A DNA stretch of 31,842 nucleotides, from the IMG/VR virus record IMGVR_UViG_3300045741_000099, positions 1-31,842 of that record. One strand, written 5' to 3'. The notes beneath the pieces were generated by a model. That model was not told where the DNA came from, made no database searches, and was given only the letters and a program-made list of their open reading frames with translations. This DNA comes from a virus. Of the stretch, positions 1 to 7,602 are shown piece after piece. Both the position numbers and the translations under genes were made by a program. How positions within the stretch are numbered: the first letter of the stretch is position 1; each line of letters starts with the position of its first letter.

Positions 1-541
1 CATCGCGAATCGTGATCTCGCCGCTCTCGTCCACGAGGATGAAGCCGCCGTGGCTCGCGACGCGGACCATCCAGGTGCTCGCGAACTCCTCGACGTAAGC
101 GGTACGACGGCGCGTGAAGCCGAACGAGTTCGTCGTCGGGTCTTGCCCGGCCACGCTCGTCATCGGGAAGGCGTCGATGGCGTTGTTCAGCCGCCCGAAG
201 ATGACAGGCGCGGCGCGCTCGTCGCCTTGCGGGATGGCGACGATTACCTCGTCGCCGGGGATGAACGGATGGTACGAGCCTTCGCCGTTGCCCGCGATCT
301 GCGTGGCGACGCGGCAACGACACGGGAGCCCGCTCGGCTGGAGCGTCACGCTGATGAGCGGGCCATAGTCGGGGTCGAACTCGACGGGCTCCGTCGTCTC
401 GCCGGTCGTCTCGTCCGTCGTCTTCTCGTCCACGGTCGCGTAGGAGATCCACTGTCGCGTGTCCATGCCAGGACGCGCGAACGCTTCGCCCATCGTGACG
501 CCATCGAAGTCGCCGAACGTGCGCTTGAGCCCGCGTGCCAT
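1..541 (-). CDS. Baseplate spike / gpV-gp5-like OB-fold protein (3' end outside window)
   Basis: The reading frame opens with ATG at 541, overlapping the hub gene's stop in an ATGA arrangement, and stays open for 180 codons to the window edge, so the C-terminus is missing. Residues about 60-125 look like the OB-fold of contractile-tail spikes (P2 gpV, T4 gp5, VgrG): beta-rich with the stretch HPFIPGDEVIVAIPQGDE followed by APVIFGRLNN, the usual 'functioning as a flow-through ring, then report pressure on a new strand' pattern seen in gpV-type proteins. After it comes GGFILVDESGEITI, the type of short repeat that begins a spike's beta-helix. In this family the trimer sits at the tip of the tail tube and pierces the outer membrane. 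The position directly after the hub supports the call. Family assignment is good; presence of a lysozyme domain cannot be judged. Confidence 0.8.
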   Translation of the reverse strand, partial: MARGLKRTFGDFDGVTMGEAFARPGMDTRQWISYATVDEKTTDETTGETTEPVEFDPDYGPLISVTLQPSGLPCRCRVATQIAGNGEGSYHPFIPGDEVIVAIPQGDERAAPVIFGRLNNAIDAFPMTSVAGQDPTTNSFGFTRRRTAYVEEFASTWMVRVASHGGFILVDESGEITIRD

Positions 542-2298
542 CAGACGATCTCCTCGACGTTGATGATCGTCGGCTCGTCCGGTTGCTGGTTCTCGGGCTC
601 TTGCTTCTGCGTCGCTTCGAGCTTCTGGTTCGCGCGGACGACGATGTAGTTCACCGATTCCACGTCGATGTCGAGCCCGTGATCCTCGGACCAGTTCATG
701 CCGATCTTCCGCACCTTGAACGTGGTCTGGATGCCGATGTTCACGAACGCCGTCGCGTACCGCTTCGCGAAGTCATCAGGAAAGCCGAGCTGCGTGAGGA
801 AGTTCTGCGCGCGGTCCTGCATTGACATCAGATCCTCGATGCGGTTCACCGTCGCGAACTCCTCCTCCTCGCGCGTGGTGAGGATGTCGATGGAGTCGCC
901 GGGGTACATATCGAGCACGTCGGGATCGTCGTTGCCGCCGCCGAAGCTCGACAGGTTCCGCGTGGAGAACTTCGCGCCGAGTTCGTTGCGCCCGATGCTC
1001 TCGTAGTAACCCTGAGCGAGAATGTTCAGCGTGTCCTGGTCCTCGATGCCAGCGACGAGCAGCACGAGCCACTTCTCCTCGCTCGCGTTGCCGGGGTTCA
1101 CCTGCTTCTGTCGGTTCGCCTTGTCGGGGAAGCGAGAGATGAGCGGCTTCTTGCGCTTGCCGAAGTAGCAGCGGAGTTCGATGTTGATCGGCGCGTGCTT
1201 CGTGAAGTTGCGCGTGATCTGGAGGTCTTCGATGTTGCGGCCGTAGATGAACGTCCGTCGCTCGATGGGCGTGTCCCTGCCGGGCACGAGACGCGGGCGG
1301 AACGGATCGTCGGCGCGGCGTTCGAGGCGCGAGCCCGTGAACAACTGCCGGACGTGCTCGATGACGATGGTGTTCCCGAGCACGCGCACGAGGAAGCCGA
1401 CGGACGCGGTGATGTCGATGATGTAGTCCCAGACCGACATCTTCGAGCCCGTGCTCGCGCCTCCACCCTTCGATGGAGCGGGGCCGAGCGTCGGCTTGAA
1501 CGATGTCTTCTGGAGCGCGGGGCCGAGCGCGGGAGGCGTCTCACCTGCGGGAAGGAACATCACGCCGAGTCCTCTGAACTGCGGGAAGTTCGCGAGGTAA
1601 GTGGCGATGGCCTTGTCGAGCGGGATCTTCTCGTTGAGCGTAAGCTGAGCGGGCGCCGGCTGATCCATCAGGAGGCGCGTGTTGTCCGTACACTCGATCT
1701 TGATAAGCGGCTCGCCTTCGCTCCAGTGAACCTCCCACTGATCGGCGAAGCCTTGGAACCGGAGGTTGCTACGCACGACGCCGTTCTGGTCGGTGAAGGT
1801 GTCGGGCACGAGATGTAGCGGCTCGACCGTGCTCGTCGCGCCGCCATCGCCGACGGAGCGCGTCTCGCCCAAGACGCCAGCCTGGAAGTCCCTGCCGCTC
1901 ACGGTGCCGATGTAGAACTCGACGCCGCACGAGCGAATCACGCGCGGGTCCACCGGGAGGTCGCCGTACTTGAACTCCATCGACAGCGTGCTCGCCGTGC
2001 GCGGGCTGTTGCGCCCGAGCTGCGCGGTCTTCGGGATGGCGACGAACTCGAAGTCGTCCGGTCCCTTCTGCGATTGCGGGCCGGTGACGTTGCCCGGCTC
2101 GTCGTTCTCGTTGAGCAGAAGGAACACGCCGTCCTTCTGCACGATGCGCAGCGTGGTATCGACGCCCTTCCCTTTGCGAACCGGGCCGCGAATCGTCGGC
2201 GCGGCGGGAAGCGGCCCGCCGAACTCGTCGATGCGGAAGATCAGCCGCGCCTTCGCGCTCGGCCAATACGTCTGCCGTGGATACTGGTTTTCAGCCAC
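541..2298 (-). CDS. Baseplate hub protein (gp27 / gpD-like late control protein)
   Basis: This 585-residue protein lies between the LysM baseplate protein and the spike, the normal place of the hub (T4 gp27, P2 gpD). It is mostly beta with mixed alpha/beta, and carries the hub-type stretch VWDYIIDITASVGFLVRV (about residues 289-306), followed by NTIVIEH, which matches the part of gpD-like proteins where a short helix precedes strands of the tube-like barrel. A Gly/Ser/Pro-rich insert (about 262-286) precedes it. The C-terminus is Glu/Gln-rich. The start at 2298 is inside the end of the upstream gene (stop at 2291), giving translational coupling. The hub trimer would join the tube to the spike and recruit baseplate wedges. 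Assignment rests on position, size and this local pattern, not on a catalytic motif. Confidence 0.72.
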   Translation of the reverse strand: MAENQYPRQTYWPSAKARLIFRIDEFGGPLPAAPTIRGPVRKGKGVDTTLRIVQKDGVFLLLNENDEPGNVTGPQSQKGPDDFEFVAIPKTAQLGRNSPRTASTLSMEFKYGDLPVDPRVIRSCGVEFYIGTVSGRDFQAGVLGETRSVGDGGATSTVEPLHLVPDTFTDQNGVVRSNLRFQGFADQWEVHWSEGEPLIKIECTDNTRLLMDQPAPAQLTLNEKIPLDKAIATYLANFPQFRGLGVMFLPAGETPPALGPALQKTSFKPTLGPAPSKGGGASTGSKMSVWDYIIDITASVGFLVRVLGNTIVIEHVRQLFTGSRLERRADDPFRPRLVPGRDTPIERRTFIYGRNIEDLQITRNFTKHAPINIELRCYFGKRKKPLISRFPDKANRQKQVNPGNASEEKWLVLLVAGIEDQDTLNILAQGYYESIGRNELGAKFSTRNLSSFGGGNDDPDVLDMYPGDSIDILTTREEEEFATVNRIEDLMSMQDRAQNFLTQLGFPDDFAKRYATAFVNIGIQTTFKVRKIGMNWSEDHGLDIDVESVNYIVVRANQKLEATQKQEPENQQPDEPTIINVEEIV

Positions 2299-3496
2299 TC
2301 AGGTTGAACGTCTTGATCGCGTCGATGGTCGGGATGATCAAGACGGCTCCGGGGTTCGCGAAGGTGGTGTTGAGCGGGAGCTTGTTCGCGTGCGCGATGG
2401 CGGCTGAGTTGCCGATGCTTCCGCTGTAATACTTGCGCGAGATGTCGGACAGCGACTCGCGCGAGCGCACGACATGGACCGCGAGGATGGTGCTCTGCTG
2501 GCGCGCGGTGTCCACCTGCGTTCGTAGCGCGAGCCCGGAGCGTCGCAGCTTCTCGGCCGTCACATGCCCGTCGGCGTAGAACGTGATCGCGCGTGTGAGC
2601 TGGCTCACCTTCTGCTTGCGGACCATCGTTTCCGGCGGTTCGCGCCCGATAGTGTCGATGAAGTTGTTCGCGATGCTCACCGCGTTGTTCGCCTGGTCGA
2701 GCGTCTGGTTCTTCAACTGCTCGGGGATGGCGCGCGTCTTGTTCACGATCTCGCCGAGCTGCTTCGCGCGGTCGGCGATCTGCTGCGCCTTGCGCGTGAA
2801 CGACTGATAGAACGCCGCAGGAGCTTGCGTCAGGTTCTCAAGCTGCCCGAGTGAGAACGAGTTCGCGCTCAGCGGGATGTTCTTCCGCTTCGTGATCATC
2901 ACGTTGCGGTTGTGCGTAGTGACGACATCGTTCGCGGCGATCTGCATCGCGCGGTTGTTCGCCTCGGTGCTGTCGGTGCGGAACGCGACGACCTTCTGCT
3001 GGCGACGCCCACGGTTCGCCCACTCGAACGTGACGTTCCAGGTGATGTCGTCGGGCCTGTCGAACTTGAAGTCCCAGTCGGTCGCGCGGCCCTCGCGCGT
3101 GATCGTCTTCGCCTCGGGACCGGCGCCGTGGTTGACGACGGTTCCCCAGATCACGTTGAGCAGCGCGCCGCCACGGAAGATGTCCTCGATGACTTCCTTC
3201 AACGTGAAGGCGTCAACGATCTGCGTGAGGCCCACTTTCGGGTCGGCGAAGATGGCGGGCGAACGGTAGAGCAGGTTCGTGCGCCAGATGCCGTCCCAGT
3301 TCGTCTGCTTCTCGGTCGGCCCGAGAACGTGCTGCGTCGCTTCGGTGGCGTTGCCGGGATACCAAGTCGTGATGACGCGCTGAGTGCCTCCCCAGTTCGC
3401 GCCTTGCTTCGGCAGTCCGCCGCCCGTGAGCGTGATGGTGCGCTGCGCGCCCGTCAGCTCACTGATCGTGATGGTGCTCGGCGTTGCGGTGGACAT
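2291..3496 (-). CDS. LysM-domain baseplate / tail protein
   Basis: The protein has 401 residues. Its C-terminal ~55 residues form a LysM domain: HVVRSRESLSDISRKYY, then AAIAHANKLP, then a PGAVLIIP ending, which is the LysM pattern of a first strand, two helices and a final strand. The N-terminal half is beta-rich with an aromatic stretch (ITWNVTFEWANRG) and the middle (about 215-300) is helical and Gln/Lys/Ala-rich. Proteins of this kind (T4 gp53-like, and LysM proteins of contractile injection systems) sit between tape measure and hub genes and hold the baseplate centre together; the LysM there is thought to bind tube or hub parts rather than the cell wall. The start at 3496 is an ATG. It overlaps the hub start by 8 bases. 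Confidence 0.75.
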   Translation of the reverse strand: MSTATPSTITISELTGAQRTITLTGGGLPKQGANWGGTQRVITTWYPGNATEATQHVLGPTEKQTNWDGIWRTNLLYRSPAIFADPKVGLTQIVDAFTLKEVIEDIFRGGALLNVIWGTVVNHGAGPEAKTITREGRATDWDFKFDRPDDITWNVTFEWANRGRRQQKVVAFRTDSTEANNRAMQIAANDVVTTHNRNVMITKRKNIPLSANSFSLGQLENLTQAPAAFYQSFTRKAQQIADRAKQLGEIVNKTRAIPEQLKNQTLDQANNAVSIANNFIDTIGREPPETMVRKQKVSQLTRAITFYADGHVTAEKLRRSGLALRTQVDTARQQSTILAVHVVRSRESLSDISRKYYSGSIGNSAAIAHANKLPLNTTFANPGAVLIIPTIDAIKTFNLSG

Positions 3497-3505
3497 GCGC
3501 TGGCA

Positions 3506-4231
3506 TCACTCGCCGCCTTCACCGCCAGCGACGCGCTTCGCCCACGCACCCACTCCACCCGCGTCGTCGCCGTCGTCACCGCCACCCTCTGCGTCGTCCG
3601 CTTCGGGCTCGTCGTCGAGGCTCGGCATGAGCGACTTCACTTCCTCGAACGCTTCCTCCGCTTCGGCGTAGGCGCTCTGGAAGTCCTCGGCCATCTCGCG
3701 GATCTTGTCCGCCTTGTCGTCGTCCATGTCCGCGATCTTCTCGGCGAGCTTCTGCGCTTGCTCGATGGCCTTCTCGCACGCCTTCGCGGGCTTCTTCGCG
3801 TCGGGGATCGAGTCGGCGATGCGCTCTGCCTTGGCGAGCATCGACTCCAGCCCGGCAGCCTTGTCGGCCACCATCGTCTTCAGCTCCGGTCCCTGATGCA
3901 TCTCGGCGCCCGCTGCGTCCTCGGCAGCCTGCATCTCGGGTGTCTCGGCAAGCTCCTCGTCCAGTCCCTCGCCGGCTTCGTCATGGTCGGCGAGCGGCTC
4001 CTCGATGGGCTCGTCGTCGGTCGGCGGCTCGTCCTCGCTCGCGTCGTCTGCGTCGCCCGCCTCCATGTCCTCGGGTGTGACCTCGCTCGCGGCAAGCTGT
4101 TGAAGCTCGACCATCGTCTCGGGGTCGAGGTCGTCGGGCGAGATGACCGTCACCTCGTCGGCGTCCAGCCCTTCGGGGAGTGTTTCACCGGCCGAGATCA
4201 GGATGCTTTTGAGGAGGGGAACTTTCGCCAT
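3506..4231 (-). CDS. Acidic coiled-coil virion protein of unknown function
   Basis: I do not recognise this 241-residue protein. It starts best at ATG 4231, with GAGG nine bases upstream; an in-frame upstream codon at 4258 would overlap less plausibly with the tape-measure end. Residues 30-110 are extremely rich in Asp and Glu. Residues about 115-200 are a predicted helix or coiled coil rich in Lys, Glu and Ala. The C-terminus is again acidic and Gly-rich and ends with GVGAWAKRVAGG (residues 226-237), a motif that recurs in two other proteins of this window. The gene sits between tape measure and baseplate genes, where tail assembly or baseplate accessory proteins are expected. Strong charge could mean binding to a basic partner or acting as an assembly chaperone; that is inference. 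Confidence 0.7.
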   Translation of the reverse strand: MAKVPLLKSILISAGETLPEGLDADEVTVISPDDLDPETMVELQQLAASEVTPEDMEAGDADDASEDEPPTDDEPIEEPLADHDEAGEGLDEELAETPEMQAAEDAAGAEMHQGPELKTMVADKAAGLESMLAKAERIADSIPDAKKPAKACEKAIEQAQKLAEKIADMDDDKADKIREMAEDFQSAYAEAEEAFEEVKSLMPSLDDEPEADDAEGGGDDGDDAGGVGAWAKRVAGGEGGE

Positions 4232-4258
4232 GGATGGACCTCGATCAGACGCTATCAC

Positions 4259-6292
4259 CTACACGCCGAACACTCCAGCGAGCTTGCTCTGCCGCGTTGC
4301 CGTGGCAGCGCGAACCAGATCCCGCTGGAATACCAGGGCGACGCGATCCGGGTCTTGGTCGCGGAAGTCCTGGTGAATGTTGATGTGAGCACCCGGCATG
4401 TGAATCACGGCGCCCGGCGGCTTCTCGCCGGTCGCGGGCTTCTCGCCGGGCGCGGCAACGCCGAGCGATTCGCGTGCGCCCTTGAGGCGAGCGGCGAGTT
4501 CCGGGCTCATCACTTCGAGCGTCTTGATCAGCTCGTCGAAGCCCTGCGAGGTCAGCGTGGACGAGGAGAGCAGCGCGTCTTGGAGTCGCGCGCTGTGCGC
4601 GATATAGGACGCCTGTGACCGGATGGCGGCGTCACTATGAGCGGCGGCGGCTTGGTTGATGGCGTTCGCCATCGCGTCGCCGCTCGCCTCAAGCTGCGAC
4701 GTGTAAGCGTCCACGGCACCGGGCATCGCCGCACCCGTCGCATCCGGCGCGGCAGGGATCGCCTTCGCGGCCGTCTCGAACGGCTCCATGATCTTGCGGA
4801 GCCCTTCGTGTCCCTTCGTCGCAGCCTCGGCCATCTCGTTCATCTTGCCGGCGAGGCCAGCGTCGCCGAGCTTCTGCGCGAGCAGCAAACCTTCCTGCCG
4901 CGTCTTCTCCATGTCGTCGCGCATCGCCTGCGTCCACGTCCCGGTGTCCTGCGACATCGAGTGGAAGTGGTCGAGGATGGTGCGTGCGCGCTGCTTCGAG
5001 TCCTCGTCGAGATCGTCGAGCATCCCCTTGTACTGGTACGCGGCGATGCCGAGCGCGGCGACGGCGGCTGTTGCGGCCGTGACGGGGTTTACGAGACTCG
5101 CCGCGCCAGCCGCGAGCTTGCCAATCGTCCCGACAGCGCCAGCGGCTTCGCCCGCTTCACCGAGCCCGCCAGCCAGTGACATCGCTCCCGACACGACACT
5201 TCCGATGGCGCCCGCGCCTTGCACCGCCATCTTCGCACCGAAGGCGATGGCGATCTCCTCCTTGTGCGCGAGGATGAAGTCGATCACCGCCTTCGCGCCG
5301 TTGAACGCGGTCGAGATCGCGCTCTCGATCTCGTCGGCGTGCGTCTGAAGGTACTGGAAGCCTTCTTTGATCTTCTCGGCTGCGGCCTTCACCCACTCGC
5401 CGACTTTCGTGCCGATGGTGTGCGCGAACTTCTCGATCTCCTCACGGTTGTCCATGAAGTAGTGCTTGAGCTGGTTGAGCGGCGGGATGAGCGCGTCGAG
5501 CACCGGCAAGCCGAGCGTCTCAAACAAGTTCTCACGCATCGTCTTGATCGATTCGATGACGCCGCCGAACGATGCGGGCGCTGCCTTCATCTTGTCGGAC
5601 ATCCGACCGATGGCCTGCTCGCCGAGCTTCATCACCTCCTCAACCCTGCCCGCTTGCGCCATCTTCGTGAGCGCGGCGGCGACCTGCTTCGCGGTGCCGG
5701 TCATCAAGCCCGTCTGCTTGATCATCATCACGAGCGGGTTGCGCGCCCGCACCATCCCCATCTCCATCATCTCGAAGCCCGACGTGATGGCTTGTAGACC
5801 TCCGGGGACGGCCTTCCCGGCGTAGACCATCTGACTCGTGAGTTCCTTCAGCGCCTCCTCGCTCTTGCCGCTGCGTGCGGCAAGCTCTTGGAACGAGTTG
5901 ATGATCACGTCGGCGTTCTCGCCAGCGGCGACGCCCATCTCCTCAAGCTCGTCCTTCAGGGACGCGGCGCGGTCGCCGAGCTGCTCCATGCTCGCGCCCG
6001 TGGTGTCACCCATCGCGAGCACGCCGCGCAGACCCTTGCGCTGGTCCTCGACGGCACGCGCGGCGTTGAACGCCTCGTGCCCAAGCTCCTCGAACGAGGA
6101 GATCACGCCGCTCAGTTGGAAGCCCGCCGCCGTTGCGATGGCCTGCTTCGCCATCCCGATCAGCTCGTGCGAAACCTCCTTCGCTTCCTCGTTGACGTGC
6201 TCGAAGCCGTGCTTGACGCGCTCCAGTGCGTGACTCGCGTGGTCGTCGAGCGTGAGCCGCGTCTTGACTTCTACTTCATGGGCCATCGTCAC
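4259..6292 (-). CDS. Tail tape measure protein
   Basis: At about 677 residues this is the longest tail gene after the sheath and follows the tail assembly chaperone frameshift pair, the fixed position of the tape measure. The N-terminal 330 residues are helical with many heptad-like stretches and the TMP-type segment SFQELAARSGKSEEALKEL (about 130-148). Residues about 340-425 are hydrophobic and Ala/Gly-rich (IAFGAKMAVQGAGAIGSVV and ASLVNPVTAATAAVAALGIA), the usual membrane-active part. The C-terminus has a GEKPATGEKP linker and a polar end. The protein sets tail length and may help DNA cross the inner membrane. Two starts are possible: GTG 6292, or ATG 6286; neither has a strong ribosome site, and both overlap the end of the preceding gene (stop at 6276), so coupling is likely. 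Confidence 0.88.
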   Translation of the reverse strand: MTMAHEVEVKTRLTLDDHASHALERVKHGFEHVNEEAKEVSHELIGMAKQAIATAAGFQLSGVISSFEELGHEAFNAARAVEDQRKGLRGVLAMGDTTGASMEQLGDRAASLKDELEEMGVAAGENADVIINSFQELAARSGKSEEALKELTSQMVYAGKAVPGGLQAITSGFEMMEMGMVRARNPLVMMIKQTGLMTGTAKQVAAALTKMAQAGRVEEVMKLGEQAIGRMSDKMKAAPASFGGVIESIKTMRENLFETLGLPVLDALIPPLNQLKHYFMDNREEIEKFAHTIGTKVGEWVKAAAEKIKEGFQYLQTHADEIESAISTAFNGAKAVIDFILAHKEEIAIAFGAKMAVQGAGAIGSVVSGAMSLAGGLGEAGEAAGAVGTIGKLAAGAASLVNPVTAATAAVAALGIAAYQYKGMLDDLDEDSKQRARTILDHFHSMSQDTGTWTQAMRDDMEKTRQEGLLLAQKLGDAGLAGKMNEMAEAATKGHEGLRKIMEPFETAAKAIPAAPDATGAAMPGAVDAYTSQLEASGDAMANAINQAAAAHSDAAIRSQASYIAHSARLQDALLSSSTLTSQGFDELIKTLEVMSPELAARLKGARESLGVAAPGEKPATGEKPPGAVIHMPGAHINIHQDFRDQDPDRVALVFQRDLVRAATATRQSKLAGVFGV

Positions 6293-6605
6293 CCGGCTTC
6301 GCGTGCTCCTCTTTCAGAAGCTCCGCGATGGCTTCACAGTAGCGCCGAACGTCCGTTCCCTCAACGTCGTCCCACTGTGTGAGGCTCTGCTTCGCGTAAC
6401 GCGCCAGGAACGCGCGGCGTCGCCACCACTGGCGCATCATGTCCTCGGCGTCGAGCCAGAGCATGAACGGGAACGCGCAATCAAAGAGCACGTTCCCCGT
6501 GATGCGACCTAGAACCTCCAGGCGGCGCCGTCGTTCCTGCGGGCTCACGGTGAGCCCGTCTTCGTCGGTGGTCAGCCCATCGTCCGAACAGCGACGCAGT
6601 TCTCG
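6276..6605 (-). CDS. Tail assembly chaperone, -1 frameshift extension (T domain, gpGT / E' type)
   Basis: This frame continues the upstream chaperone gene after a -1 shift at T TTT TTC (6605-6611). From the shift point it is open without a stop to 6276, adding 109 residues and giving a fusion of about 251 residues. An internal GTG at 6548 could in principle start a 90-residue protein, but it lies in a perfect hairpin and has no clear ribosome site. The extension is helical and rich in Arg and Trp (MMRQWWRRRAFLARYAK), with a DAED stretch. In lambda (G/GT) and P2 (E/E') the shifted product carries the part that binds tape measure and tube. The gene directly precedes the tape measure, as expected. 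Confidence 0.8.
   Translation of the reverse strand, partial: RELRRCSDDGLTTDEDGLTVSPQERRRRLEVLGRITGNVLFDCAFPFMLWLDAEDMMRQWWRRRAFLARYAKQSLTQWDDVEGTDVRRYCEAIAELLKEEHAKPGDDGP
6541..6557 (-). repeat. Perfect hairpin downstream of the frameshift site
   Basis: GGGCTCA and TGAGCCC form a 7-bp perfect stem with a 3-base loop. It begins about 47 bases after the slippery site and covers the internal GTG at 6548. This is farther than the usual 5-9 base spacer for a frameshift stimulator, so it may instead block internal initiation or act as part of a larger fold. Confidence 0.55.
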
Positions 6606-7030
6606 AAAAAATCGTTCTGCTCAGCCTCGTTGAGCATGTGATTCTGGGAGTACCAGCGGATCACCATGTTCCGGCAGCGTGAGCCGATCTCGCTCCAGAA
6701 CTGATCGACGCTGCCCGGTCCCTTCGGTGCTCCCCAGTTCGAGCGCACGCCATCGACGGCGCGAATCGTCTGCTTCGCCAGCTCGGTTGCGACGAGCATC
6801 GCCTCAGCTCCCGACGCACGCTTGAGCGCGACGCGCTCCTCGCCGTCGGTGAGGTTCCATACGATGCAATGTCGGTCGCCCTTTCCCGGCGTGTCGGTCC
6901 ACTCTGCGCGGAAGCGCAGGAACCCGATCACGCGCCCGCTCGGGATCTTCAGATCCGGCGGGAGCACCGCCCACTCGGGCACGTCATTCGGCGCGGCGCT
7001 CGCTTCTTCGATCTCGTTCTGGTCGTTCAT
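6572..7030 (-). CDS. Tail assembly chaperone (G / E type)
   Basis: This 152-residue protein lies between tail tube and tape measure genes, the conserved place of the tail assembly chaperone. It begins at ATG 7030 with AGAGG six bases upstream. The N-terminus is acidic and Pro-rich; the middle contains a tube-neighbouring alpha/beta segment (GRVIGFLRFRAEWTD) and the C-terminal half is helical. Its last codons include GAT TTT TTC, and only ten further residues follow before the TGA at 6572-6574, so most ribosomes would end here and a minority would shift into the next frame. No enzymatic motif is present. The role is known from lambda and P2 families: coating the tape measure before tube assembly and then leaving; the protein is not part of the finished virion. 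Confidence 0.8.
   Translation of the reverse strand: MNDQNEIEEASAAPNDVPEWAVLPPDLKIPSGRVIGFLRFRAEWTDTPGKGDRHCIVWNLTDGEERVALKRASGAEAMLVATELAKQTIRAVDGVRSNWGAPKGPGSVDQFWSEIGSRCRNMVIRWYSQNHMLNEAEQNDFFENCVAVRTMG
6605..6611 (-). promoter_or_regulatory. Programmed -1 ribosomal frameshift site T TTT TTC
   Basis: On the minus strand the chaperone gene reads GAT TTT TTC GAG; the heptamer T TTT TTC fits X XXY YYZ exactly in the zero frame. After slipping one base back, the new frame (CGA GAA CTG) stays open into the second chaperone frame. Frame relation (-1), position near the gene end and gene order all agree with tail chaperone frameshifting in lambda, P2 and Mu-like phages. Confidence 0.85.
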
Positions 7031-7125
7031 GGTGTCCTCTCATTCCCGATGAAGACCGCCCTCGCCTCGGGGAGAGGAGCCACGACCCGTCAGCCATGGC
7101 ACCCGAGACGAGAGCGATCATATTG

Positions 7126-7142
7126 CCTCCGTCAAGCGGAGG
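7126..7142 (-). terminator. Hairpin directly after the tail tube gene
   Basis: CCTCCG and CGGAGG form a 6-bp stem with a 5-base loop, starting at the base after the tube stop codon. No U-tract follows, so it is at best a weak or factor-dependent terminator; it could also protect the 3' end of the sheath-tube message. The remaining part of the 112-base gap (7031-7125) holds only the chaperone's ribosome site. Confidence 0.4.
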
Positions 7143-7589
7143 TCAGCTCTGCTGGTCCTCGATGTCGCTGCACGAGAAGTCCACCGTGACCTTCACGAAG
7201 TCAGCGCGAGTGGCGATGGCCGTCGGCTCTGCGCCGAACGAGCAATCGACGTATGTGCGGCTCGGCGTGTCACCGTTCGCGTAGAAGTCCACGCGCACGA
7301 TGTTGATCTGGAGGTTCGGATTCTCGCGGCGGGCCTTCGCCTTGAGCACCGACTGGAAGCTCATCCACTTCTGGTTCGAGAGCTGCATCTCGAAGCTGCC
7401 GTCGTAGCCGTTGAAAATCTGGTCGTAGCGATTGCTCGTCTCGCCGAGGAAGCCGTCTTCCTTCTTCTCCAGCTTCATCGTGTCGTTGAACGTCGCGATG
7501 GCGGTGAACGCATCGCTGAGCGTCCCGTCCTCGACGATGCTGATCTGGACTTCTTGGCCGCGAAGGCGTTTCTCGGTTCCGTATGCCAC
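7143..7589 (-). CDS. Tail tube protein
   Basis: The 148-residue size, the position right after the sheath gene and right before the chaperone pair, and the mainly beta composition identify the tail tube (gp19 or P2 FII type). The stretch YDGSFEMQLSNQKWMSF (about residues 62-78) and the C-terminal VKVTVDFSCSDIE fit the beta-sandwich of tube proteins, where the last strands pack against the next ring. Hexameric rings of this protein would stack around the tape measure to form the DNA channel. The start codon is GTG at 7589 with AAGGAG upstream at good spacing; the gap to the sheath stop is 13 bases, so both genes are surely on one message. An alternative name such as 'structural protein' would not change the role. 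Confidence 0.85.
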   Translation of the reverse strand: MAYGTEKRLRGQEVQISIVEDGTLSDAFTAIATFNDTMKLEKKEDGFLGETSNRYDQIFNGYDGSFEMQLSNQKWMSFQSVLKAKARRENPNLQINIVRVDFYANGDTPSRTYVDCSFGAEPTAIATRADFVKVTVDFSCSDIEDQQS

Positions 7590-7602
7590 GGGTGTTTCTC
7601 CT

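Noticed and set aside
2912-4618. A 568-codon open frame on the plus strand opposite the acidic and LysM genes
   Set aside because: It is a GC-driven shadow of real minus-strand genes, low in complexity, and has no ribosome site or recognisable domain.
6276-6548. Independent 90-residue gene starting at GTG 6548
   Set aside because: The GTG lies in a perfect hairpin with no ribosome site, and the frame is continuous with the -1 shift at T TTT TTC.
7124-7135. The 12-mer TTGACGGAGGCA also present at 17656-17667 on the minus strand, looking like a -35 element
   Set aside because: Chance repeats of 12 bases are expected in 32 kb at this composition, no -10 lies at the right distance at either place, and one copy overlaps a stop codon.
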